Shown here piece after piece: positions 25,826 through 34,873 of a DNA stretch of 64,000 nt; positions within the stretch are counted from its first letter, which is position 1; the number at the start of each line of letters is the position of its first letter. The translations under genes were made by a program, and so were the position numbers. Source of the DNA: Nitratireductor sp. (lineage in GTDB: Bacteria; Pseudomonadota; Alphaproteobacteria; Rhizobiales; Rhizobiaceae); assembly GCA_017854535.1 (NCBI GenBank), contig JAFMHL010000004.1, positions 42,403-106,402 of the forward strand. The letters are read 5' to 3'. The notes under the pieces were generated by a model. It ran no database searches. It was not told the DNA's origin and saw only the letters and a program-made list of their open reading frames with translations.

Positions 25826-27862
25826 ATGTCCAGTGATGTAGTGCGGGTGGAGTTCAAAAATGATCTGGCTTACGTCACCATTAACAATCCTCCGGTCAAT
25901 GCAACCTCGACTGCCGTGCGCGCTGGATTGCATGAAGCGGTAAAAACGGTTGCTGCCTCATCTGTAAAAGCCGCCATTATACAATGCGAAGGGCGTACTT
26001 TTGTAGCCGGCGGAGATATTACTGAGTTCGACAAGCCTCCAATGGAGCCGCAACTACCGGATGTTTGCGATGAGATCGAAGCATGTTCGGTTCCCTTCAT
26101 TGCAGCTATGCATGGGACAGTTTTAGGCGGCGGGTTCGAAGTCGCGTTGGCTTGTGCCTGGCGGATTGCCCTTGGCAGCACCCGATTTGGATTGCCCGAA
26201 GTTAATATTGGACTGATCCCGGGCGCAGGGGGAACGCAGCGTTTACCGCGCTTAGTCGGCGTTGAGAAAGCTGTCGAGATTGCTTGTTTAGGTACCATGT
26301 TTTCAGCTGATAAAATGTTGGCGTTAGGCGCATTGGATCAAGTAGTTGAAAATCTGGAAGATGGTGTTTTTGCTTTTGTACAAAACCTGCCCCAGCGACC
26401 TATTGGAGTCAGCCAGCGAAGTAGTGCTTCGCCGGGTTCCGAATGGTTTAGTGAACAACGGACTATGTGGACAAAGAAGAGTAAAGGGCAGCAATCGCCG
26501 CTACATGCTTTGGACGCCATTGAATGGGCCACACAAACTGATTTTGCTGAGGGACTGAAGCGCGAGCGCGAACGGTTTATGCAGCTTAAGGGATCAAGCG
26601 AGTCAAAAGCCCTTCGCCATGCGTTTTTTGCTGAACGAAAAGCCGCAAAGCCTGAAGCTATTGCCGGTGGAACCGTTTTGCCCATAAACATTGTGGCTGT
26701 CATTGGCGGGGGATTGATGGGCGCTGGAATATCAGTGGCTGCGCTTGGCGCTGGATACCAGGTTCATATGGTTGAGCGTGACGCAGCTGCAGCTGCTGCT
26801 GGCATGCAAAGGGTTACGGATATTCTTGAAAGCTCCGTGAAGCGAGGGAAACTAAGCGAAACGGGCATGGCCGTCCAATTGGAAAAATTTTCATCCAGCT
26901 CTGATTACGCAGATTGCGCTGATGCTGAATTGGCTGTTGAAGCCGTATTCGAAGATTTGATCGTGAAGTGTGATGTGTTCAAGTCATTGGATAAAGCCAT
27001 GAAGCCTGGGGCTATCCTCGCAACCAATACATCTTATTTGGACCCCCAAGCAATTTTCGCCGACATCGGCAATCCAGAACGCTGTTTGGGCCTGCATTTT
27101 TTCTCTCCTGCCCATATTATGAAATTACTGGAGATTGTTAAGACGCCGCAAACTTCTGCAGACGTATTGGCTACCAGCTTTGATCTTGCCAAAAAGATGC
27201 GGAAAGTCGCCGCGCTGTCAGGAATTTGTGACGGGTTCATTGGCAATCGTATGTTAGCGGCCTATCGCAGACAGGCAGATTATATGCTTGCTGATGGAGC
27301 GCTACCCTTTGAGATTGATGCGGCCATGCGCGATTTTGGCATGCCCATGGGGCCTTATGAATTACAGGACCTAACTGGATTGCAAATTGCATGGGCAACA
27401 CGCAAACGCCAAGCGGCGACCCGCGATCCAAAAGAGCGGTATGTGACTTTGGGCGATCAATTATGCGACATGGAACGCTTTGGGCAACGCTCAGGCAAAG
27501 GCTGGTATCGCTATGAAGATGGCAACAGAAAGCCAATTCGCGATGAGGCGGTTGAAGAACTAATTATGAAATACTCTGCGAATCAAAATATCAAACGCCA
27601 GGCATTTTCAAAAGAAACTATACAATACCGTTTGATCGCAGCACTTGCCAATGAAGGCGCATTGATTGTTGAAGAAGGTATTGCCGAAACTCGAAGCGAT
27701 GTGGATGTCGTCAAACTTCATGGTTATGGGTTTCCGCGCTGGCGGGGTGGGCCTATGCATTTTGTCGAACAAACGGGCATTACCGATTTTAAAGTTCACA
27801 TGGCTGAAATCATCGCCCAAAGCCCGAACTCTTGGCGTATGGCCAACTGGTTCTCAAATTAA
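25826..27862 (+). CDS. FadJ-like bifunctional enoyl-CoA hydratase/3-hydroxyacyl-CoA dehydrogenase
   Basis: A 678-residue soluble beta-oxidation enzyme. The N-terminal crotonase domain (1-~180) shows [13 protein letters not shown] (~60) and [20 protein letters not shown] (~130). The central NAD-binding domain begins [20 protein letters not shown] (~290), with [14 protein letters not shown] and [19 protein letters not shown] (~420), whose HFFSPAH contains the catalytic His. Two C-terminal 3HCDH domains follow ([28 protein letters not shown]). Start ATG 25826 with GGGGAG upstream. It is convergent with the IclR gene, 16 bp away, and may belong to the same regulon. Confidence 0.92.
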   Translation: MSSDVVRVEFKNDLAYVTINNPPVNATSTAVRAGLHEAVKTVAASSVKAAIIQCEGRTFVAGGDITEFDKPPMEPQLPDVCDEIEACSVPFIAAMHGTVLGGGFEVALACAWRIALGSTRFGLPEVNIGLIPGAGGTQRLPRLVGVEKAVEIACLGTMFSADKMLALGALDQVVENLEDGVFAFVQNLPQRPIGVSQRSSASPGSEWFSEQRTMWTKKSKGQQSPLHALDAIEWATQTDFAEGLKRERERFMQLKGSSESKALRHAFFAERKAAKPEAIAGGTVLPINIVAVIGGGLMGAGISVAALGAGYQVHMVERDAAAAAAGMQRVTDILESSVKRGKLSETGMAVQLEKFSSSSDYADCADAELAVEAVFEDLIVKCDVFKSLDKAMKPGAILATNTSYLDPQAIFADIGNPERCLGLHFFSPAHIMKLLEIVKTPQTSADVLATSFDLAKKMRKVAALSGICDGFIGNRMLAAYRRQADYMLADGALPFEIDAAMRDFGMPMGPYELQDLTGLQIAWATRKRQAATRDPKERYVTLGDQLCDMERFGQRSGKGWYRYEDGNRKPIRDEAVEELIMKYSANQNIKRQAFSKETIQYRLIAALANEGALIVEEGIAETRSDVDVVKLHGYGFPRWRGGPMHFVEQTGITDFKVHMAEIIAQSPNSWRMANWFSN

Positions 27863-27878
27863 AGCAGTCGCTTTAGCT

Positions 27879-28646
27879 TTAGGTATTTGGATCGCTGACG
27901 ATATCAGTTAGGCGCTGTGCGGCAGCAGCCATATATTCCTTTTTCGAAATGACACTTTCAAGGCTTAGACGCACCGATGGGCCATGGAAAGCAAGGGCAG
28001 CCAAAAACCTGCCTTTTTGATCGCGTACAGGAACGGCAATCGCCACCATTCCTTCCATGAATTCTTCATTATCCGTGGCGAAACCTTGCCTTGAAATCAG
28101 TTTCAACTCCTCCATCAATTGGCCACGATCAACAATTGTATTGGGAGTGAGACGGTCCATCGGAATTGAGTCGACGAGTTTTTGCCTTTCCTGTTTCGGT
28201 AGACTAGCCAAAAAACACTTGCCACTGGCAGTGCAGTGAAAGGGCACATGGGACCCGACAGGCAGAAGAACTCTAAAAGCCCAATCGGTTTCCACACGAT
28301 CTTTATAGCTCATGCCGTTTTCCTCGGGCATGACGTAGTTTACCGTTTCGCTGGTCTCGCGGGCTACATCGATCAGAATTTGATGACGGGCGATATGATA
28401 TCGCGATGCCTGTAAGATGCCCGTTGCAATTTGGCGTAAACGTCTTGCCGGGCGTAGTTTTTTGCTTGGACTATCGCGGACTACAAAACCTTCATCGATC
28501 AGAGTTGTGCACAGCCGATGCGCCGTTTGTTTGGGCAGATCCAGTTCTCTTGCAATTTCAGTTGGTGAAATAGCCTCTTCGGCATTCCCAATTACTTCAA
28601 GTATCAGGAGCATACGCAAATTAGTTGCAATTCTATCTTCTGCCAA
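27879..28646 (-). CDS. IclR-family transcriptional regulator
   Basis: A 255-residue regulator with a winged helix (LRMLLILEVIGNAEEAISPTEIARELDLPKQTAHRLC, ~9-45) and an IclR effector domain (MEENGMSYKD-like segment, VPFHCTASGKCFLASLP at ~133, and EEFMEGMVAIAVPVRD at ~196). Start is TTG 28646 with GAGGTAGG upstream. It is divergent from the GMC/TerC/TRAP/ADH operon, the likely target; a short inverted repeat in the shared promoter is a candidate operator. Confidence 0.93.
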   Translation of the reverse strand: MAEDRIATNLRMLLILEVIGNAEEAISPTEIARELDLPKQTAHRLCTTLIDEGFVVRDSPSKKLRPARRLRQIATGILQASRYHIARHQILIDVARETSETVNYVMPEENGMSYKDRVETDWAFRVLLPVGSHVPFHCTASGKCFLASLPKQERQKLVDSIPMDRLTPNTIVDRGQLMEELKLISRQGFATDNEEFMEGMVAIAVPVRDQKGRFLAALAFHGPSVRLSLESVISKKEYMAAAAQRLTDIVSDPNT

Positions 28647-28767
28647 AACCTACCTCATTTCATTTGCCAAGCTTTTGTCAGTGGTGCCAGTTTTCAACTG
28701 CTGAGAAACCGCCCGCTAAATTCACTTGTAGACTCACAGTAAACATGTTTGAATGAATAATCGAGAT

Positions 28768-28792
28768 AAAAAGTCTCATTTTTTGACTTTTT
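28768..28792. promoter_or_regulatory. Inverted repeat between IclR gene and GMC operon
   Basis: AAAAAGTC (28768-28775) and GACTTTTT (28785-28792) are perfect inverted copies with a 9-base T-rich spacer, 22 bp upstream of the GMC start. Possible IclR operator; a short T-rich hairpin is the alternative. Confidence 0.4.
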
Positions 28793-28814
28793 TCTGATTT
28801 TTGGGAGGAAATTA

Positions 28815-30413
28815 GTGGAATTCGACTTTGTTATCGTCGGCGCCGGGTCTGCTGGTTGTGCAATTGCCAACCGGCTTTCTGCTGATCCACGAAATAAAGT
28901 TGCGTTGATTGAGGCAGGTGGGCGAGATTTGTCCCCGTGGATCCACATTCCTGTTGGCTACTTCAAAACCATCAAAAACCCAGCTTTGAACTGGATGTAC
29001 AAAACCGAGAAGGATCCAGGCTTAAACGGACGTTCGCTAAACTGGCCTCGCGGCAAAACGCTTGGTGGATCAAGCTCCATCAACGGTCTTTTATATGTTC
29101 GCGGACAGGCTCAGGACTATGATAATTGGCGCCAGATGGGCAATGTCGGCTGGTCTTGGGATGACGTGCTACCTTTATTTAAAAGAGCTGAAAACTGGGA
29201 GGATGGTGAAAGCGAACTTCGTGGCGGCAAAGGTCCGTTGTCGGTTTCCCACTCGCGCAAGTCATGGAAAATTGTCGATGCTTGGGTGAAGGCGGCGGAA
29301 GAAGCAGGCTTTCCTTACAATCCTGACTACAATGGTGAAAAACAGGATGGTGTCGGCTATTTTCAACTAACTGCCAAAAATGGCTTACGCTGCAGCTCTG
29401 CGAAAGCTTATTTAAGCGAAGCGCGCTCACGAGATAATTTGACTATTTTAACCCATGTGTTGACTCACAAAGTTCTGTTTGATGGCAAACGGGCAGTCGG
29501 CATCGAGGGCTCTAAAAAAGGTCAGAAGGTGACCATCAAGGCACGCAAAGAAGTTATCTTATCAGCAGGTGCTATTGGTTCCCCCCAGATTCTGATGCTT
29601 TCAGGAATTGGCCCAGGGTCACATCTTAAAGATCACGGTATTGAGGTATTGGACGAAAAAGCTGGTGTAGGGCAAAATCTTCAAGATCATTTACAAGCAC
29701 GCCCAGTTTTTAAGTGTAACGTACCTACTATCAATACCCGCGCGGTTGGGATGATTAATCAGGCAAAAATTGGCCTTGAATATATATTGAAGAAAACCGG
29801 CCCGCTAACTATGGCTGCTAGTCTTGGAACCGGTTACCTTAAAACCCGGCCGGAATTGGAAACACCAGATATCCAATTTCACATCCAACCCTTTAGCTCC
29901 CAAAATCCTGGAACTGGCGAAATGGATGCCTTCGATGCCTTCACTACGTCAGTCCTTCAATTGCGTCCTGAAAGCACCGGACATCTTGAATTGAGTTCTG
30001 CTAGGGCAGAGGATCACCCTCACATTCACCCGAATTATCTTTCTACGACCCCGGACCAAGATACTATTGTTGAAGGCATTCGGATTGCCCGTAAAATTTG
30101 CAAACAAAAATCCGCAATGAATTTCATCACTGAAGAAGCCTCGCCTGGAGAAAGCATCGCCGACGATGATTATGAAGGATTGTTGGAATGGGCTCGAAAT
30201 ACGGCAACCACAATTTATCATCCGACTGGCACCTGCAAAATGGGCAGCGATAAAAATGCCGTGGTTGATGCGCGGTTGAAGGTTCACGGATTTGAGGGAT
30301 TACGCGTGGCAGATTGTTCGATCATGCCGATAATCGTCTCAGGCAATACAAATGCACCGGCCATCATGATCGGTGAAAAATTATCAGATATGGTTTTGGA
30401 GGATGCGAGATGA
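28815..30413 (+). CDS. GMC-family FAD oxidoreductase (choline/alcohol dehydrogenase-like)
   Basis: A 532-residue flavoprotein starting at GTG 28815 with GGGAGGAA upstream. FAD-binding FVIVGAGSAGCAIANRLSAD lies at residues ~4-23, the GMC signatures at RGKTLGGSSSINGLLYVRGQ (~76) and GAIGSPQILMLSGIGPGSHL (~250), and the catalytic-His region at YHPTGTCKMGSDKNAVVD (~470) with NTNAPAIMIGEK at the C-terminus. Oxidises an alcohol to aldehyde; the substrate cannot be read. First gene of an operon with TerC, a TRAP importer and a zinc alcohol dehydrogenase. Confidence 0.93.
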   Translation: MEFDFVIVGAGSAGCAIANRLSADPRNKVALIEAGGRDLSPWIHIPVGYFKTIKNPALNWMYKTEKDPGLNGRSLNWPRGKTLGGSSSINGLLYVRGQAQDYDNWRQMGNVGWSWDDVLPLFKRAENWEDGESELRGGKGPLSVSHSRKSWKIVDAWVKAAEEAGFPYNPDYNGEKQDGVGYFQLTAKNGLRCSSAKAYLSEARSRDNLTILTHVLTHKVLFDGKRAVGIEGSKKGQKVTIKARKEVILSAGAIGSPQILMLSGIGPGSHLKDHGIEVLDEKAGVGQNLQDHLQARPVFKCNVPTINTRAVGMINQAKIGLEYILKKTGPLTMAASLGTGYLKTRPELETPDIQFHIQPFSSQNPGTGEMDAFDAFTTSVLQLRPESTGHLELSSARAEDHPHIHPNYLSTTPDQDTIVEGIRIARKICKQKSAMNFITEEASPGESIADDDYEGLLEWARNTATTIYHPTGTCKMGSDKNAVVDARLKVHGFEGLRVADCSIMPIIVSGNTNAPAIMIGEKLSDMVLEDAR

Positions 30414-30435
30414 GTGCTTCCATGGGGAAAAATAA

Positions 30436-31080
30436 ATGTTAGACCAAGTTTTTGGCTTCGGCCAGATCATCATCGCTGACCTGATCTTATCAGGCGATAA
30501 TGCTTTGATCATCGGAATGGTTGCCGCTAGCCTTGCGCCAGAATTGCGCAAAAAAGCAATATTGTATGGCATGGTCATCGCAGCCGTATTACGCATTGTT
30601 TTTGCCGTTGTAGCCACAAAATTGCTGGGCTTTCCGGGCTTGTTGTTTGTCGGCTCTTTGTTACTGTTTTGGGTTTGCTGGCGCCTCTACCAAGAAATTC
30701 GCGAAAATCTTGATGCAAAAGCTGAGCAAGCTTTGGAGGAAGCAGAAAACCCAGAAGCTGGATATACTGGTCCTCCAAGACGCTCTATGGGATCTGCATT
30801 GATTTCTATAACCATTGCAGATGTTTCCATGTCACTGGATAATGTGCTGGCTGTTGCTGCTATTGCCGATGGCGACACCAATATGTTGGTCTTTGGCCTT
30901 GGCCTGGCAATTGTTCTGATGGCCTTTGCTGCTACCATGATCATGAAGCTACTCACACGCTATCCATGGATATCATGGTTAGGTTTGATCGTATTGTTAT
31001 ATGTTGCGAGCGAAATGTTCTATCGCGGCATCACAGATCCAGCCACAGGAATGATTGCTATCATAGGGGGGACCACTTGA
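30436..31080 (+). CDS. TerC/YjbE-family integral membrane protein
   Basis: A 214-residue membrane protein with two TerC repeats carrying acidic motifs: IIIADLILSGDNALIIGMVA (~9-28) and ITIADVSMSLDNVLAVAAIA (~124-143). Proteins of this group are linked to metal (Mn2+) export, sometimes loading secreted enzymes. Its place between GMC oxidoreductase and TRAP genes is unusual. ATG with GGGGAAA, 22 bp after the GMC stop; no room for a Mn riboswitch. Confidence 0.9.
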   Translation: MLDQVFGFGQIIIADLILSGDNALIIGMVAASLAPELRKKAILYGMVIAAVLRIVFAVVATKLLGFPGLLFVGSLLLFWVCWRLYQEIRENLDAKAEQALEEAENPEAGYTGPPRRSMGSALISITIADVSMSLDNVLAVAAIADGDTNMLVFGLGLAIVLMAFAATMIMKLLTRYPWISWLGLIVLLYVASEMFYRGITDPATGMIAIIGGTT

Positions 31081-31243
31081 TAATAATTGAACCCAGACAT
31101 TCAAATTTGCGCCAAACCCCGGAGATATCGGGATCAAGTGGCGCAAACACTGTTTCCCTTACAACCATCCGGCAAGAAGCCTTCAGTGCCGGATATTGGG
31201 AGCAGATAAGTGAAGGCTTGAAACAGAGAAAGGGAGGATTTTA

Positions 31244-32368
31244 ATGTCCATTCTCAAAAAACTGACTAAAGGCGCAGCAACTGCTGCCCTTGGTTGTGCA
31301 ATCGTTGCAGCTCCGCTGATGGCGAATGCGAAAGAAGTGACCATCCGTGTTCAGTCTGTGATCAATGCAGCAGCGGATGAAGTTGTTATGCTGCAAAATT
31401 TTGCTGCTGACGTGTTGGCATTAACTGCTGATGATCCAGTGAAAATCGAAGTGCTGCCTGCAGGTGCTGTTGTTGGTGTTCGCGAAGTGCTTGATGCGGT
31501 CGACAAAGGCCTTGTAGAAGGCGGCTTTGCTTGGACTCACTATTGGTCCGGTAAACACCCTGCAGCAGCATTGTTTGGCTCTCCGCCAGCAGGCGGCGGC
31601 ATCGGCATGGACAACATTGCTTGGATGTCTTGGTTCCAGTTTGGTGGTGGTAAAGAACTTTATGACCAGCTTTGGACAGAAATGGGCGTCAACGTAAAAG
31701 GCTTTATGTTGCAGCCAGTTGGCCCAGAAGCTTTGGGTTGGTTCAAAGAGCCTATCACTTCAATGGCTGACTTCCGTAAGTATAAGTTCCGCACGCCTCC
31801 AGGTATTCCTGGTCAGGCATATACTGATATCGGTGTTGCTTCTGTTGCTATGGGCGGTGGTGATATTCTTCCTGCGCTTGAAAAAGGCACAATCGATGCG
31901 GCTGAATGGTGCTGCCCGAAGCCTGACTCGGTATTTGGCTTCCAGAAAGTTCTGAAGCACTATTATCTTCAGGGTCTTCACCAAGTAGTTGTTAACGCCG
32001 ACATGTATATCAATGGCGATGTTTACAACTCAATGACCCCTCACCAGCAAAAAGCTATTGAAGTTGCTGCTAACGCATCTTTGATGAAAGCTATGTCCTA
32101 CCGCATCTACGAAAACGGTAAAGCGCTTAAGAAGCTGGTTGAAGAAGATGGCGTGATCTTGCACGACACTCCTGCAGATTACTTCCCTGCATATATGAAT
32201 GCAGCAAAAGCACTTCTGGAGAAAAACGCTTCTGAAAACGCATTCTTTAAGACTGTTTATGACAGCCAAAAAGAATTCGCTGCGATTGCAGTTCCTTATT
32301 GGGCTGGATCACAGGCTTCAAACGCAGCATTGGGCAAAGCCTATGCTGACGAATTGATGAAGAAGTAA
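31244..32368 (+). CDS. TRAP transporter solute-binding protein (DctP family)
   Basis: A 374-residue periplasmic protein with signal peptide (KGAATAALGCAIVAAPLMA, then NAKEV). DctP-family features: VKIEVLPAGAVVGVREVLDA (~67) and FRTPPGIPGQAYTDIGVASV (~180), whose Arg in KFRTPPG is the typical carboxylate-binding residue. DILPALEKGTIDAAEW follows. It probably binds an organic acid. Strong AAAGGGAGGA site. Preceded by 163 bp without a gene, so it may have its own promoter, and followed by two hairpins before the permease gene. Confidence 0.93.
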   Translation: MSILKKLTKGAATAALGCAIVAAPLMANAKEVTIRVQSVINAAADEVVMLQNFAADVLALTADDPVKIEVLPAGAVVGVREVLDAVDKGLVEGGFAWTHYWSGKHPAAALFGSPPAGGGIGMDNIAWMSWFQFGGGKELYDQLWTEMGVNVKGFMLQPVGPEALGWFKEPITSMADFRKYKFRTPPGIPGQAYTDIGVASVAMGGGDILPALEKGTIDAAEWCCPKPDSVFGFQKVLKHYYLQGLHQVVVNADMYINGDVYNSMTPHQQKAIEVAANASLMKAMSYRIYENGKALKKLVEEDGVILHDTPADYFPAYMNAAKALLEKNASENAFFKTVYDSQKEFAAIAVPYWAGSQASNAALGKAYADELMKK

Positions 32369-32377
32369 ATTGAATAG

Positions 32378-32402
32378 GCGGATGGGGCTCGTCTCCATCC
32401 GC
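32378..32402. terminator. Hairpin directly after the TRAP binding-protein gene
   Basis: GCGGATGG (32378-32385) pairs with CCATCCGC (32395-32402), 9-base loop. No T-run follows, so it is more likely an mRNA-stabilising or attenuating stem than a full terminator. Confidence 0.6.
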
Positions 32403-32407
32403 ACCTC

Positions 32408-32476
32408 TTATACCAAAATATCTTCTAATTGGCTTACCCAGCGGACACTTATCGTGGTGAAGATATTTTGATATAA
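32408..32476. repeat. 69-bp inverted-repeat element in the TRAP operon
   Basis: TTATACCAAAATATCTTC (32408-32425) and GAAGATATTTTGATATAA (32459-32476) are inverted copies with one mismatch in 18, around 33 bases. It sits between binding-protein and permease genes. Either a mini-insertion (MITE-like) or an expression-balancing stem-loop. Confidence 0.65.
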
Positions 32477-32503
32477 GGATTGCTATCCCAGGGAGGGGAC
32501 ATC

Positions 32504-34864
32504 ATGGCTGAAGAAGTTATTCCTGACAATTTAGATATCACAGATGAGCTGATTGCAGAGCGCAGGGCTGAAGAGCCAGGCCAAACGCCAGAAGATATGA
32601 CCCCTTGGCAACGTCCGATAACAGCGTTTATTGATGTCATGAACTTATGGGTCGGTAGAATTATTTGCCTCCTTTTGATACCGATGATTGCCGGTACAGT
32701 GTTTGAAGTTCTTTCCCGTCAGGCATTCGGCATTCTCACCGACTACGGATACAATGACCTTGCAGTTGCCTGGGGGCTTGGGCCGACACTGTGGAATTAT
32801 GATGTTAGCCGCATGTTGGGCGGCGTCATTTTCATGGCGACAGCTGGTTATGCGCTGATGCGTGGCGTTCATATTAGAGCTGACTTTCTGTTCCGTTCCT
32901 GGACGCCAAAGACACAAGCAACAGTGGATGCTTCGCTTTACCTATTGTTGTATTTTCCAGCCATGTTGTTCTTTTTCTGGACGGCATTGGACTACACTCT
33001 CGACGCGTTCAATATTAGAAACGGTTTTGTTTATACCGGCTGGGAGCGAGCTGGCGATTCAACCTGGGCACCGATTCTAGGACCAGCACGTTCAGCTATG
33101 GCGTTCGGCGCTTTCTTTTTGCTCCTCCAAGGCCTACCTGAACTCTTTCGTGCTTTCCACCAAATGGGCAAAGAGCGTGAAAAGAAATTTTTGCGAATCT
33201 TGCCAATTTATATTGTCGGATTAGCTATCATCTTTATCAGCGTATTTTTTCCAGATTATGTGCCATTTGATGACTGGTTTATGGCCGCTTTTGGTGGCGG
33301 TTTTGGTTATGAAAAATCTACCATCGGCTTATTGATGCTGGCTGCGATGTTGTTTGCCATTTTCATAGGCTTCCCGATTTCCTTCACGTTGATTTTCTTG
33401 GCCTTCACCTTTGGATCATGGGGCGCTGGTGGTGCAGTCACTTTCTTCCTGATGACGCTTCAGGTCAACTCAACCATGCTGGATGATCAACTTGTTGCTG
33501 TTCCATTGTTTATCTTGATGGGCATTGTGATGGAGCAAGCGGGATTGATGGAGCGTTTATTCCAAGCTGTACAAATGATGATGTCGCGCACAAGAGGCGC
33601 GCTTTATATTGCGGTCCTGTTTGTTTCCACCATCTTTGCGGCCGCAACCGGTATTGTAGGGGCATCGGTTACCATTCTGGGGATCATGGCTGCCAAAACT
33701 ATGAACAAGTCTGGCTATGATGTGCGCCTTGCGGCGGGCACAATCACAGCAGGTGGAACACTGGGTATCCTCATTCCACCCTCTATCATGTTGATTGTCA
33801 TGGGCCCGGTGCTGGAGATTCCGGTAACCGATCTTTTTCGCGCAGCAATCATCCCAGGCGTTCTTCTTGCTACTCTTTACATGGTCTATGCACTTGGACG
33901 CTGTTGGCTAAATCCTAGCCTTGGGCCAATCCTGTCGCCTGAAGAACAGCCGGAAACTTCACCATACTATCTACTCGAAGTTATTTTCGTCATGGCTGCT
34001 CTTGTTGCTTTCTTCTGGTTGATCACATTAGGCGCAACAGGCTCACTCGCCTTCTTCCCACTGGGGGGATTAATTATCCCGATTGCTTGGTTAGGTCTCA
34101 TGTTCATGGTCTATAAATGGGCACGTGCCAACAAACCGGGCGGATTTTATTTCTCAGACCTGTGGTACGAATTCTTTATGGGGCTCGTACCGCCAACGGT
34201 GCTTATCGCTTTTGCTTTGGGTTCAATTCTCGCGGGTTGGGCAACTCCGGCCGAAGCGGCTGCATGTGGTGCGTTCGGTTCCATTCTGTTGTCGCTTGCC
34301 TATCGCAAGCTGACCGTTGCCAAGTTTTATGATGCGTTGATCAAGACACTGGAAATATCAGTATTGATCATGTTCCTGGTTGCAGCATCAAACTTCTTTG
34401 GCGCCGTATTTTCAAACCTTGGAACACCGCAATATTTAACAGAGCTGCTGCTTTCGTTTGACCTTTCAACTACGGCGATGCTGATCTTGGTAATGGCATT
34501 GGTGTTCTTGTTGGGTTGGCCATTAGAGTGGGTACCTATCGTTCTGATTATCATCCCAATTCTTGTGCCGCTGCTTATCTCACTCGATGTCAATCTGACA
34601 TGGTTCGCGATTCTGGTTGCAGTGAATTTGCAAACTGCGTGGTTGTCGCCGCCAGTAGCGCTTTCAGCTTATTTCCTGAAAGGCGTTGTGCCTGAATGGG
34701 ATTTGAAAGATATCTATCTGGGCATGATGCAATTCATGGTTATTCAGGTGATTGGGTTGATCTTTATATTTGCATTCCCTGGGTTCGTATTGTGGTTGCC
34801 TGACTATCTTTCAGCCAATGGTGCGCAGCCATTCTTCTCTTATTCTGGGTTCTTGACCCCTTAG
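32504..34864 (+). CDS. Fused TRAP transporter QM permease (DctQ-DctM)
   Basis: A ~786-residue inner-membrane protein combining both TRAP membrane subunits. Residues ~1-220 form the small DctQ-type domain (VMNLWVGRIICLLLIPMIAG; GYALMRGVHIRADFLF). From ~260 the large DctM domain follows: GFPISFTLIFLAFTFGSWG, VPLFILMGIVMEQAGL (~340), GIVGASVTILGIMAAKTMNK (~385) and TAGGTLGILIPPSIMLIVMG (~415). An internal hydrophobic insertion lies near 490-540. Start ATG 32504 with GGGAGGGG. Works with the DctP protein to import a carboxylate using an ion gradient. Confidence 0.94.
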   Translation: MAEEVIPDNLDITDELIAERRAEEPGQTPEDMTPWQRPITAFIDVMNLWVGRIICLLLIPMIAGTVFEVLSRQAFGILTDYGYNDLAVAWGLGPTLWNYDVSRMLGGVIFMATAGYALMRGVHIRADFLFRSWTPKTQATVDASLYLLLYFPAMLFFFWTALDYTLDAFNIRNGFVYTGWERAGDSTWAPILGPARSAMAFGAFFLLLQGLPELFRAFHQMGKEREKKFLRILPIYIVGLAIIFISVFFPDYVPFDDWFMAAFGGGFGYEKSTIGLLMLAAMLFAIFIGFPISFTLIFLAFTFGSWGAGGAVTFFLMTLQVNSTMLDDQLVAVPLFILMGIVMEQAGLMERLFQAVQMMMSRTRGALYIAVLFVSTIFAAATGIVGASVTILGIMAAKTMNKSGYDVRLAAGTITAGGTLGILIPPSIMLIVMGPVLEIPVTDLFRAAIIPGVLLATLYMVYALGRCWLNPSLGPILSPEEQPETSPYYLLEVIFVMAALVAFFWLITLGATGSLAFFPLGGLIIPIAWLGLMFMVYKWARANKPGGFYFSDLWYEFFMGLVPPTVLIAFALGSILAGWATPAEAAACGAFGSILLSLAYRKLTVAKFYDALIKTLEISVLIMFLVAASNFFGAVFSNLGTPQYLTELLLSFDLSTTAMLILVMALVFLLGWPLEWVPIVLIIIPILVPLLISLDVNLTWFAILVAVNLQTAWLSPPVALSAYFLKGVVPEWDLKDIYLGMMQFMVIQVIGLIFIFAFPGFVLWLPDYLSANGAQPFFSYSGFLTP

Positions 34865-34873
34865 GGAAATATT

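Noticed and set aside
30414..30435. yybP-ykoY Mn riboswitch before the TerC-family gene
   Set aside because: Only 22 bases separate it from the GMC gene, too short for the riboswitch.
30966..31244. 92-codon open frame spanning the end of the TerC gene and the gap before the TRAP gene
   Set aside because: Its first half is a shadow of TerC, the composition is not protein-like, and it would end inside the TRAP start codon.
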